A DNA stretch of 64,000 nt from Thuidium tamariscinum (taxonomy: Eukaryota; Streptophyta; Bryopsida; Hypnales; Thuidiaceae), in the NCBI GenBank assembly GCA_947034885.2, contig OX344751.2:1674001-1738000 (forward strand). Direction: 5' to 3'. A program made the position numbers and the translations under genes. Under the pieces are notes generated by a model. That model saw only the letters and a program-made list of their open reading frames with translations, did no database searches and was not told the origin of the DNA. Shown one piece after another: positions 24,002 to 36,200 of this stretch. Positions within the stretch are counted from its first letter, which is position 1; every line of letters begins with the position of its first letter.

Positions 24002-24746
24002 AACTATGCTCATGGTTCTTCCAATTCTTTCCAAAATGCAACAAAATCAACAAGTATTTCTTGTAATCATCCATTACTAGAAAGGTCAATTTTGTTAAAT
24101 TGAAAATATTCTACTAGTTTGAAATGTCAATTGTGTTACATCAATGATATTTTAATACTTGAAAATGTCATTTTTTAAATTTAGCCAAGAACCATCAATT
24201 AAAAAAATAATACATATAAAGTCTCAATTTTATAATATCATAGATTTCTAATATTCTAATAATTTATACAATTGACACAAAAAAATCATAGACAAGATCA
24301 TTGAATCAACATTCAATCAAGCCACAATCATAAAACTTAAATCAATAAGAAAGACATTCATAAAGTCTTAAAGCCAAGACCTAAGGTGGGTTGCTCATAA
24401 GCAATTGCAATCTCTTAACCTACAACCACCAAACTCCACCACTCATGGTTGCACATGCCATGCATACCACAAGTCAATCAAACAAAAATAACAATTTTGC
24501 TTTAAAAAAAAAGGTTTATTCACATAACCTAACCCTAAGCATAAAATTAATGTCAATGCACTAAGAATCTTTGACAAGTCTAAGCCCATGAGAATGTTTG
24601 CATGAGTAGATTGTATAAATAAATTGAAGGTAGTTACAACCTAATAACCTCACCTTAGGTGTGAACAAGACTCTCTTTACTTGGCAATTTGTTTCCATGG
24701 TCTCATCTACATTGTATTGTGTGCAAAGTCAAACTCTTAGACTATT
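24002..24746. other. AT-rich intergenic DNA
   Basis: Nothing supportable beyond the flanking foldback elements. Confidence 0.4.
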
Positions 24747-24910
24747 CACTAGAAGAAATCTGTGTTTGCCTCAACAAAATTCACTTGATGTGTTTGTTGA
24801 GGCAAACACAAAAACTACATTGAAGAATGCAGAAAAACGTAGATTTTATGTTTGCCTCAACAAACACATCAAGTGGATTTTGTTGAGGCAAACGCAGTTT
24901 TCTTCTAGTG
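24747..24910. mobile_element. CACTA-type foldback MITE
   Basis: Starts CACTAGAAGAAA and ends TTTCTTCTAGTG. The whole 164 bp folds into one long hairpin: the blocks TTTGCCTCAACAAA and TTTGTTGAGGCAAAC recur in mirror order around a loop near 24815-24840. A 3 bp direct duplication, ATT, flanks it (24744-24746 and 24911-24913). The CACTA tips and 3 bp duplication are the hallmarks of CACTA/EnSpm non-autonomous elements. Confidence 0.8.
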
Positions 24911-25131
24911 ATTGAAACTTTTTCCATTCTTCTTCATGACCCAAACAATATGTGCATCATCATTTTCTTTTCATTCTTTACAAATATAACATCTCTATTG
25001 TAAAGCCATTCAAGGTGGTCTTTTGGCCAATTTTTATGATCATTGGCTTTGATTGAAGGGAGAAGGCTTTGCATTTATTGAAGCTATTGTGCATGACATC
25101 AAGTTCCTTACTCTAGAATATAAGATAGGTA

Positions 25132-25171
25132 GTTTTGTTTTGTTTTGTTTTGTTTTGTTTGTTTGTTTGTT
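25132..25171. repeat. TTTTG/TTTG microsatellite
   Basis: Several perfect TTTTG units are followed by TTTG units. Confidence 0.9.
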
Positions 25172-25394
25172 ACGTTGAGATCTCTCGGACTGTGCGTCCC
25201 TTGATTGCGTACTTGGTACCGTCAGAAAGCTCTCATCAAGGAAGGGTGCACAGGCTTGGTTTAAGGGCATTTAGACTCATGGTGAAAAAGTTATTGAATT
25301 TCAAAGTTTTAATGAATTAAAAAATTAGAGAATATCTTTTACTTTGGATTTGACTGTGGCAATGGCACATGGCACACTAGTAATAAAATGAAGA

Positions 25395-25650
25395 GCAGAG
25401 CCTCTCTCGGGTGGATTGGCCCTCGCTCGGCCTTACCATGTTTTACCAAAGGTGCAATCAAAACAAAAAGCCCCTTCGTTTGGGTTGTGATCACCTATAT
25501 TCTCTTCACCCCTACCTAATTTGGGGTCTTTGATCGCGAATATGAATTCAAAATTTGCAAAATTTTTTTTGTGAAAAATAAAAAAATTACAGCATTTTAC
25601 CCGAGTGGCTGAGCGAGGGGGGCAGTTCTCCCTGCCCTCCTAGTGGCTTT
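25395..25650. repeat. Inverted pair of the GGCCGAGCGAGGG motif
   Basis: TTGGCCCTCGCTCGGCC (about 25409) and GTGGCTGAGCGAGGGGGGC (about 25606) face each other about 200 bp apart. Each is followed outward by CC-rich sequence related to CAGTTCACCC. Related motifs occur at about 48545 and 52060. It may be a small foldback element. Confidence 0.4.
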
Positions 25651-26118
25651 TTAGGAATGAAATCAAGGGACATTCATCCAAACGATGAATCATGGATGAA
25701 CTTAGGGTTTCAAGTCCCCATCGTCAGTTCGTCACTGCAATCCCTCTGGTTAAGCGTTTGGAAACACACTGCTTTTTGCGCTTCCTTATCCATGTCTTGG
25801 ACATCCCTCGGTTTTTGCATGCAAGCTCAATATTCTTCTGAAGTCGTCCACAGCAATTAGTAATGCTTCACGTGAGCAAGCAGCTGTGGAGACCTTGGAG
25901 TTTCAAGCACCTTTTGGTATCCCCTCGTTTGTGTCCCCGATCGTTCCTCTCGGTATCCTGCTCTCTGGAGTCAGCGAATTCCTCGTCGCCAGACTGGGGA
26001 AGCTTGTTTCGGCCGAGCACCTTGTCATGGAACATTAGGTGATTCCTTTGGCACAATTTCAGTGGAATTTGATTCCGAATTCAGTGAGGATGTTACTCAG
26101 ATGTTTTGATTTTGCACA

Positions 26119-29100
26119 ATGGCTCAGATGCACGTACTCGATACACCCTGGCAAGTAAACGCGATGATGCCGATGGCTCTTAGTGTCGGGTCTAGAATTG
26201 GTATGCGCATTTTAGAGACTTCACTCTTAAATTTCAGGGTTTTTAACTCGATTTTTGAGGGTCATTTTCAACTTCTTGATTCTTTAATTTGGAGAGTTGG
26301 AAATTATAATGATTTGGATAATGGTTTTGATAATATTAGACCCCAAACGTAGCTAAATTTGTAAGACCAAATCATTATTTTTGCAATCTCTGTGGAGTAG
26401 ATTTTCAAACAGTGCTTCCCTTTTGATTATTTGTTTTTGCTATCTTTGAAGGATGGGATCTAACGAAAATTATACTTTCCTTCTTTACGAATATTGAAGT
26501 GTACATTTGATTCTCTGTGCATTTTGAACAAGCAAGAGTGATATTAATTCTAAACATTGACTAGAATTGTCATTTACTGCTACAAATTTCAAGATATTTG
26601 AATTGGAAAACACAGAGTTTTCATCGGGGACTTCAGGGTGACTCAAGGATGTCAGGGTTTAGAATTGTTTTGTAAATTTGAGGAGTTTGATGATTGAATC
26701 AGTTTTGTAACATTCTTGCTGATTCTGAAAGGTTAATCTTTCAAGATTTTTGGTTTTATTCTCTGGTTAGTTGTCCTTTGTATGGCTTCAACCGATGTGA
26801 ATGGTCATCCTCTTGATCTTCTCGTTTTGATTAACATTGGTAATCCTTCAAAATCGTATGGTCATTGAGTATCTTTCTGTGTTCAGGGAAGCACACTCAG
26901 GAACTGCAGGCAAGAGCCATGGAAGAAGGAAGAAGAGCATCCAGCCGAGCTCGTTACAGTATACAAAACGCGGGGATGCCCTGGAAGAGAGAACCGAGGA
27001 AGAGGTATCAGAGGATTATGAAGAGAAGGATAGCAAGGGACAAAGCAAGAGGAAATCTCTGAGAGCCCTAAAGTGGGGCAATCAACTTGCTTCACTGTCT
27101 CCTTCCCAGCTTCGGCAAGCTATCAGGTGGAACTTCGTTATTGCAAATTGTGCCGGAGCTGTGGGAAAGTAGACCAAGCCCCAGATTTCGGCACCTGTTT
27201 CCTCTTATTGACGGTGGAAATGGCATTGAATTGGAGTGCCAGATTTTATAATTTTGAGCATGGTGTTGGATAGGAGTCAAATATGAGCTGATTTTCATGA
27301 AGAATCTGTCGTTTACCACATTGTTCTCAAACGAACTCTGCAGGTGGGCATCGCTTGATGGCGAGGTCTACGACGCAGTCATGCTGGTCAAGGTAAAGTT
27401 GAATCTGCGATGTGCTTACTTGTGTTTACTTATATTTGACTGTGCCGGATTATGAATTATGAATCTTTTTTTCTATCAAGCTCTGTTCCGGGTTGTTGAT
27501 GGGTTTCACTTTCAATTTTTGGTGCAGTCACTGGGTCCTAACGTGCGAAATGGGAAGAGGCGGCAATTTAACTTCATAGGTAAGCACATCCAACCCAGCA
27601 TGGGAATTGGTTACAAACAGTGTGGTCTGTTTCCATTTGGAATCGAATGCGCATGCTGATTGTTATTGGAAACATACATATACTTTTGGTTCGGTTACCT
27701 GCAAAGCTACGTTAGTTCTAGGTAGAGAATTATATTTGCGTCACTTTTAGTGAATAATAACACATGAGGACTGCGGATTTGAGTGATGAATAGAGCTATG
27801 GGGAGATGTTTGGGGTGTAAGACCCAAATCTATAGAGGTTTGTCTTTATCACCATGTATGAAATTCATATGCAATTTCAAAGTGGGAGGTTGTAGACCCT
27901 TATGTAAGGGACAGCGGGCAACCCCATTTCACTCAAAACTAATTGGTCAGAAATAGTTAGTCAAGTCAAACTTACATCACGAGTTGTTGTTGGTAACCTG
28001 AGGCCAGTTTAGGAGACGGGATCAGGTCTCTAATTGATTTAGTATCCTCTACCTTTCTGGACGAATTTTCCTGGCAGACACTCATGATTGTATATGGTCC
28101 TCAGGGGGACTACTTCGAGAAGCTGATCCTGAATTAATGGAACAGGTCCTGACGGCATGCCAAGATGGTGACCTTTCAGGCTTGATGGCAAGAACGAAAC
28201 CAGAGTCAAGTGGTGATGATATTGACGAGACCGATACCAGTGATGAGAAGACAGATTATCTGTCTGAGGTGTGATATGGAATGTGTTAACTCGAATTAGA
28301 GATGGTTGATATGAATTTTACTGCTGTAGTAGAAAACCCACCCTCAGTAGAAAGCCTAACCATGTTACAGTTTGGTATGATCTATGTTAGAAACTGCTAT
28401 AAGTGTCGTTACAATTGAATAACGCAGCTAGGTTTCTTGAATACGTCTTGGGGGCGGGGGTTTCTACTAGTATGTACTTGAAGCGAATTGCTACTTGAAA
28501 TACTGACCTGTGGCAGAGCGATAGAGGTAGAAGTTAATCTGTTTCTTGCATTGCAACCCTTCCATCCTAAAACCACGAAATGTTGATGAAGAGTTCATAT
28601 TGGGTTGTCCTACTTGCAGGAGGAAAAGATAGCCACGCAGTGGCTGCAAGGCCTTTTGGGTGGTGATGAGGCTGTCAACAACGATGTCTTTTCGAGCACA
28701 AGTGATGTCTACTTTGATCGGCAGGTATGTTTGTTGGTCAACAAATATTTTTTTCTCTCGTACCTGTTGTTGTGCTTTGTACTGGTTGTTAAAATGGTGA
28801 ATGGTTCATATTAGTTTCATCAACTAACGAAACACAAGAGGTCCAAATATATTTTATCATTAAAGCCTAGGAGTGATAAAGTGGCATCTCTGAGGGTAAC
28901 TTCACTCTGTAGATGGCAACTGGGACTTCAGGAAAAGTTGTGAATCCTCTCCAGTACAGTCGGTTAGACTCGTTGTAGTAGCACACTAATTATTTCTTGA
29001 ATGTTTTGTTTTTCTTCAGGAACTAAAGAAGCTATTGCGAATGGCGAAAGGGACCCAAAATTTACAGTCGACTGATAGATCTGTAGAAGCCTCTGAGGCA

Positions 29101-29160
29101 CACAACACATTGTTTGAATTTTTATACGATCTTGCCCGAAGACGGCAAAATGAGGCCTGA
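26119..29160 (+). CDS. DarP/YjgA (DUF615)-like ribosome-associated protein
   Basis: Predicted exons: 26119-26200, 26892-27126, 27344-27392, 27528-27579, 28105-28268, 28620-28724 and 29020-29160, about 275 aa, phases consistent. Residues about 108-155 (SLSPSQLRQA, YDAVMLVKSLGPNVRNGKRR, QFNFIGGLLRE) align by eye with the core of bacterial YjgA/DarP (LRAAIELAQRIK..GRRRQLQLIGKMLR). The last 46 residues (ELKKLLRMAK...LFEFLYDLARRR) match its C-terminal LRTLIRNAKKE..IFQYLRELA helix pair. DarP assists late 50S subunit maturation in proteobacteria. The basic, Ser-rich N-terminus, followed by an acidic stretch (EERTEEEVSEDYEEK), suggests an organelle presequence. The start at 26119 has A at -3 and G at +4. 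The exon 2 acceptor is uncertain: 26892 keeps phase with the good donor GTATGC, while the stronger-looking acceptor at 26886 would not. Intron 4 carries a dispersed repeat. Confidence 0.8.
27800..28075 (+). repeat. Intronic dispersed repeat, copy B
   Basis: Lies in intron 4 of the DarP-like gene, in the gene's sense orientation. Shared blocks include ACCCAAATCTAT, ATCACCATGTATGAA, TTTCAAAGTGGGAGGTTGTA, TGGTAACCTGAGG, ACGGGATCAGG and TTAGTATCCTCTACC. This and copy C define the right end, TTAGTATCCTCTAC. Confidence 0.7.
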
Positions 29161-30288
29161 TCATTTGATCTTTTTTTATACTGTCTTGTTTAGATATCAC
29201 GTTTCAATTGTTTGATGGGTTACTACTGATATGGTATTGTGTTAATCCCATTTTAATGTTTCCTTAGTACTGAAATGACTCTGCTTGAAAGGTTAATATT
29301 GAAACAAATTGATAATCAAATGTTCAGGGACTTTTGGGATGAAGATTGTGTTCTCATAGGGTCAAGTGGCTCTCAGAATGTGTGGAGTGGCCACTTTTGG
29401 CAATTCCGGCATCTAGAAGTTTATGGCCCAGGGAATGGACACATGAACGTTAATACGATATTGAAATAACGGTAAAACATTGTAACTGGATCACCACAAC
29501 GTTATCTTAATTCTTAACTCTAAGGACGAGCTGGTCACTGAGAATCATCTTTTTTGAAACAGTGCGAATTCTCTACTTTCAAAAACTAAAAGTATTCAAA
29601 TTACTATGCAAGAACTCCCCTTTTTGTGCAAAATTCCATAGATGAACAATTGCACTTCTCTTACATAAGAGGATTCTTTGTCATCCATTGGACAATTAGT
29701 ATTTGAAGCGGTGTTCCAAGATTAATGATCTTGCCATCGTGCCACATTCCAAGCAAGTACATTCTATAGTGACCCATTTCTAAAACTAACATCTCAATAT
29801 TCTTGCTTAAAACAATGCCTAATCATGCAAGCTTGGATTGAATTTGATTACACCTATTTTCAACACTTGGAAAATTCATACTTTATTCATTCAATGTCTG
29901 AAGAATATATATAATGAAATTTGAAATGCCCTTTTAACCCTAAGCACCCAGCTCAAATCCCAAAAGCAAGTTACAAATTGCCACTCAAGTTGGCCCCACC
30001 AATCAAAAATAAGATCAAAGAAGCATAGCCATTGAGATTGCAAGAAAATCAGGGAAGGCAACTTCGGAAAAATTGTGAAGGTTTTCATACATATCTTACA
30101 AGATTATAATGGTCAAGGAGGCCAGCTTTGGGGCGTTGGAGCACTCACGGGTTAACTCCCAAGATTTCTCAAAAATGACTTGGGACAATAATAGGAACCA
30201 TGTTTGAATGCTTATTTCAGATGATTTTAGGTGGAGTACCTTCCCCAGATTTTCGTTCACTAGTGCACCATTTAATCATGACACCCTT
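29161..30288. other. Convergent intergenic region
   Basis: 3' flanks of two converging genes, the DarP-like gene and ACX3. No further gene is supported; the small open frames 29275-29469 and 29891-30088 look random. Confidence 0.4.
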
Positions 30289-33200
30289 TCAGGCTAAGAG
30301 TCCAATACTTTGAGAAGAAACTGAAGAAGAAGATGCTGCTGAAGAAGATGAAGCTGGACTGCAAACATTGTTCCAGGAGTTGGAATCGACCCAGTCAAAC
30401 GCAATGGGGCCAAGGAAGGGCGGAGGAATGCCGAAGGAGTCCACCAAATGAAGTGTCAGTGGCCGCAACTCAGCACACAGAACCGCAACTTCTGCCTGAA
30501 TCAGTTGTGACTGCTCTGGTGAGAGAATTCCATACCTGCTAATTCATCAAAAGCATTGATTAGTGATGTGTACGAAGACTTTGTAAATCTACAAACTGTG
30601 GCGTGCAAAATTGAAGAAGAGATGTGAAGTGATAAACTTTTAACCACTTCCTTCTTCCTAGTTTTTATTATGACTCTTATTTAGTTTTTCCAATATTTGA
30701 TTGCTTCTCTATAATTGGATCACCGAGATCATCGCATTCTTAAGTCAAGTACAACATCTACTAATTTGACGTGCACAATGTCACACAATCCTATCACGTT
30801 TTCATCCTTCAAGCTCATTCACTCACTTGTTTGTCATGGATGCAAGTTGGGCAACCACTGATTTTCAGCTCAAACCTCCCTACTCCTAATCGTTTAAAAC
30901 TGAGCATATTCTTTGTAAAAAGGATTGTTGCAAATTTTTCAATGGGATCATACAGAACAAAACTATTGACTGAATAATCCAATTGAATTTTGATGGCAAA
31001 GAATTCCTGAATCTTCCTAATTCGGAAACGTACCGCAAGAAGACGGCCCCCTCGTCTGCAACCGACAGCACGAATAGCGTTCGTAGCAATCTAAGCATCT
31101 GCTTCATAGAGTCAGCTTCCGCTTGTTGCTCTGCAGCAAGAATACTTTCCAGAACTAGCCTCTCTGAGAATGCCTTCCCCAAATCCTCCGCCAGCTGATA
31201 GCTCTGTACATGGTCCCAACAATAACAGAATTGGAACCCTAAATTGCCAAAAGCCCAGATTGAAGTTGTTCAGATTATACTCTTTGTTCAGTAGGTCACA
31301 AATACTACTATTGCAACACGTAATGCCAATGAAGACCGTGATTTGAGAAAACTTTGTCCCTGTCTCATCTTGAATAGATCGTCAATTTCGTGAAAGTGGC
31401 GCAATTCGGGCGCCAATAAGTGCGACACAGATGTAAGTAAAGGTCTAAAATCTAGGACTGGTATGGGTTAACAGTTCAAATTATGCAAGTAATGTGCAAC
31501 GCTTTCACTACTTTGCATACCTAGGGTAGAATGAATGTGGGAAGCTAATCTGAAAACTTACCAATAGAAGCGCTTCGGTGGTAGACAGTCCCGTTGATAT
31601 GAGTTCCTTGACCTGTAAGTCTAACCGTTCCAGTAAACCTCGCTCCCTCAACCGGAAGAGCGCCAGCTTTTCAATCAATCAACAAGAACCAAAGTGATCG
31701 TTAATGACAGCTCAACTGATGGAGCATAAATGGGATTTCCCAGTTCATTCAATTCCTTACCATGAATATCCATCTCCTAACGACAACATTTCTTTTCGGC
31801 GATGCGAACCCACTCCAAGGACCAAAGAGTTGGCAGTCTCTCCAAATTTATTCACATTCATTGGCCCTTGGCCCGTCGCTGCAGGTGGAATCGAAGAAAG
31901 AAGCAGAAAATGGAGTGTACTAGACACATGTTCAACATGAGACGCAGCACCAAATGTCTAGCACGATATTGGGTACAAAAAAATGTGTCGAACAACACAA
32001 CCCTAAGTTTAAAATCAAGATCTGATCAACATGGTGTGTAATATATACTCCGCATAAGTCCGAAGCGTAAGAACAGTTACGGTGCTCTTAACGTCAGTTT
32101 CACTAAAGAAATTTGTTTATTTAAAAGAAATGTTGCCGTAAGAAGGGTTAGGGTTTTACTGCTTTCTTGCATAATAGAATTCTGAAGCGGCTAACCTGAA
32201 AGTTGGAATCGCGGAGCGTCGAACTGTTTGCGTCGGGCAGGACAGGAGGAGGGTGATTGAAATGCTCCAGGCCCATGCCCTTCATGGGCCTGTTTTTCAT
32301 GCGAGCCACAAAGTAATCCCCCAGCAAGGCCTTGCTCACCTGCTGCATCAACACATTGTTGTCTCCCTCGAATGTGGACTGCACATCATGCTCGGTTTTG
32401 AGCTGGCCTACACGATTCTCCGACTTCAAGCCTTGCCCTCCACAGGCCTCCCGGCATTCCTGAAATTCCCACACACCCGTGACTCACAGGGCTCAATCAT
32501 ATGCTTTGGTTGGTAAATGAAATCTTGAGGATTCTACATTTCTAATGCAGCACATTAATGTGTTGTTTGGATATCGAAATGCAAAAGTTATGTCCAGAGG
32601 ATCAAAGTTTTAGAAGTAACGATATGCTGGAATTGCTGCGGGGGAAATATTATCTAGATGTACAGGACAATGCACCATCGGGGAATTTGATTGAATGACA
32701 CTCGGGGAACCTAGCTGGTTGGGTGTGCCGTTCAATGAAATTTCCCCAGAACATGACTGTCCACTCCAAATCGAGGTTGATTATCAGATTCAGAGGTTGA
32801 TAACTCAAGAATGTTACAAAGAAGGATTGGGTGAAGCGTAAGAAATTCATGCTTGGACTTGGGGGATCACAGAAAATATGAGACAAACCTGGAGGGTGCG
32901 CATGCAGTGCCACGTAAACATGGCCTTGAACCCACTAGACATGACGTGAACAATCTTGATGTTTTGGGGATTTTTGTTGAAGTGCAATTTCTTCAAATCC
33001 AGGGCAGCGAAGTTCATAGCATATCTGCAGTTTCATCAAACATGCGATAGCGTCTCGTTAACATTTTCATACTACACGATACATGGAACTCACATGGAAG
33101 GTTGAGTCTCACAAAAGCCCCTCCATATACCGAATATCAATCGTTTTGAGTTCAATAAAAAAAATTTAACTTCTTAAACCAATGCCATTTCAATGATAAG

Positions 33201-36200
33201 AAAATCATTAAATCCATAATAAGAAAATCATGCCTAGTCGGTACTACGAAGACATTCAATTGCCACCAAAACAATTTCATTTTAGTATCAACTAATTATT
33301 AACAAGTTGAAACAACACCATTTCAGTACGAAAAAAGACATTCAAAACGTACCAGATTGGCAATAAAAACAATGTCATTTTATTACAAATCTTCCAACCA
33401 CTGAAACAAGGAATTAACCATAAGAGATATCAATCAATTAAGTAGTGCAAACATAATACGAGGAGGGTATAGCGTCCTTACGTTTTGGCCAAAAGAGGCA
33501 GCAAGCGACGTTGGTGACTGGGGTAGTCCAGTAGGAGGATCTCCGGCTGGTGAATGGATTGGGAGAAGGCTCGCCGGGTGAGAGAGTAGCGCAGGGCTGT
33601 TGCCAGACCCAGCTTGGTTTGGTTGATGGCACTCACGGCGATCGTCACTCGACCTGATGTGAGGGGAGCCATGAAAACACCGAATCTCTGTGTAGCAGCA
33701 ACAACAAGATTCAAATACAAAAGGTAAAACAAATGAGCGACAAAACCTGGGGAAAAAAAATCAAAATCAAAATCAAAATTAGATGAGAAAAACAACAGCA
33801 CGGTTGAAGATCTTAGTCACGAGAATCCAAGCATGTTTGCGACAAAGGTGAAAACGAGACATTGCAACTCAAAAGATGAGACCACATCTTCTTAATCAAC
33901 AATCAAAGCCTACCTCCTTGAGGTGAATGAAATGACAAAAGCAATCCATAGTATCAAATCATACACTACCTGATCCAGATTCTCGATTGAACACACGTAT
34001 TGGCCATCTGGGGTAACATCGGCAACCGAGTTGAGCAAATTCTCTCGAGGAATTCTCACTTTATCAAACCTGGTACGCAAATCATCCACCAATTCCGAGC
34101 TTGTTGCTCAGGCTTCCAATACAAGCCAAAATCTTTTAATATCAACTTCTCGGATCTAATCACCTCTTGGTAGAAGTCCTTGCTCTTAGTCAATTTTTTG
34201 AACTTGAAATGAATGAAGAGAATTTACTCACCAAATGCGCCCATTGTCAACGCCATTCAATCCAGTTTTGTGACCACAGTCAGCGATCCGAATGCCAGGG
34301 CAACAACGTCCTTGGGCATCACGAATTTGGCATACAAAGGCATGAACTCCTTCGTTTCTCCCATTAATGAGGAGCTGGGAGAATACAATTGTGTGGGTAG
34401 CATGCTGCAGGGATGCAGAACATGAAAAAAATCATTTAAGAAAATGCGTGTAAAACAGATTCAAGAACGTTCTCCGACCACATGAATAATAATGAGTCCA
34501 TTAGGGTAGTTCTAGTAATTATATCACATGGGCATAGGCAGAGTGTGCCTCTCATTTAAGGTAAACTCCTTGGCCGACCTGTACAAGAAGCCAATAACAA
34601 GTAGCCAATGACCAATGGTTTTGAACCCAAAATTTGGCCTCGACTATCCTGTACAGAGTACAAGTTTTCAAAGAAGCAATATCGTTGCGGTTTGCAATAC
34701 AACAACGTTGATCTCCATTAAGTTTGATAAAGGAAGTACCGACCCAATTGAAATCCTTATTCCAAAGCAATCCGAAGAAATCCTTGCCAAAAACATGTGT
34801 ATATATATAAATATATAAATATAAATTATTAGAGCATACTCAATTTGAACAATAAGAGTTTATTATTGATTACAGGTACATCTAGAGTCCGAACTTTGGA
34901 AACTTGTAGCTTACCTTTGCAGCACCTCCTATCCAGTACTTTTGAGCTGATTCACAAGGAGTTTCGATAATAAACTCCTGGGTGGATGAGTCATACGTGG
35001 TTAACGTCTCAATTCCTCGCACCTGATCATCAGAAGCACATTCAGCTCCATCACAACATAGCTTCTCTACATACTTAAAAGATTATCCATTAACAAAGTA
35101 TTCAACAGAATCAGAATATTTCAAAATATATATTTTAGTCAAGATTTTTTGACCATGTATACTGGTCTCCCTACGCATAGTCGAAGTGACGGCCTTCCCA
35201 CGAAACCTAGGCATGCCTCAGTATGATCATTATAACCATAGGGGTGGTGCAGGAGATTTTTTTTAACAACATTTTTACAACACTGTTTTGAAACAGTATA
35301 AATAATACTCCCTCTGTCTCACTAAAAGCTTCCAAATTCTTCTTGCAAAGACTGTAAAATCAGCCTAATTAGGAAGCTTTTAGTGGGACAGAGGGAGTAC
35401 ATGCTACCCTGCGTTGGCCGAATCCTCTTGAATCACATGCCAGCAACTGAGGATCCAGACTGAGGGAGCTTCCAAACTTACATTACTGCCGTGTCCCAGC
35501 TCCGTCATCGCGAAGCAGCCCATGACCTCCAGCTCCTCCGTCTTCTTCGTCCACCTCGCGCGATGCCTCTCCGTGCCCAGAAACCGAATGGAGGCTCCCC
35601 ACAGAAAAAAATGCACGCCCAGCTTGATCACCAACGAGTGGTCGAAGGTCCCCAAAGTCTCGAAGATCGCCGTCTGCTGCAATGCCTTCTGCACAGAATG
35701 TGGGGACAGCCAGTCCTTGAAGAGCCCCTGCTGCGCCAGAAAGTGGATGCGCTCCAGGGTCTTCTCGCGCTGCTCGTCCATGGAAGCGTTCAAATCGGGG
35801 CTCGCAAACACTTGGTCTTTGAGTGATCGTGAGATGAATAAGTGGGAGGTGAGCATTACGTTGAAGGTGTAGTCTCGGGTAGCGACGTCGTGGCCGTCGA
35901 GGAGCTCGCGCATGGCGGCTTTGTCGAAGGATGGGAGCTCTGCGCGCACAGGCAGTGCAGGAGGGTGCATTGGTGAGATTGTGAAGACTTGGAGGGTTTA
36001 AGAGAATAAGAATTATAATTGAAAGTCATGCTTCAAGCATATAGAGGACAAGCAATCTAAGTCTGAGGTGTTAATTAATGGATAAGTTTATACTGTTAAT
36101 TAAATTGGTGGTATTACTTAATCCATGGGATCGTTCTTATAGTTAGACTACATTAGCTTGCAGTGCGGGTAGATATGCAAATTCCCACATTTGCAAATTG

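Noticed and set aside
25657..25860. 67-codon ATG frame upstream of the DarP-like gene
   Set aside because: It has no resemblance to a targeting peptide, a well-placed ATG lies at 26119, and it is more likely upstream untranslated DNA.
35404..35970. ATG at 35970 as the ACX3 start
   Set aside because: Exon 1 at 37370-37232 joins at the acceptor before 35939 with the right phase and restores an N-terminus aligned to ACX3 with a PTS2. The frame upstream of 35939 is intron.
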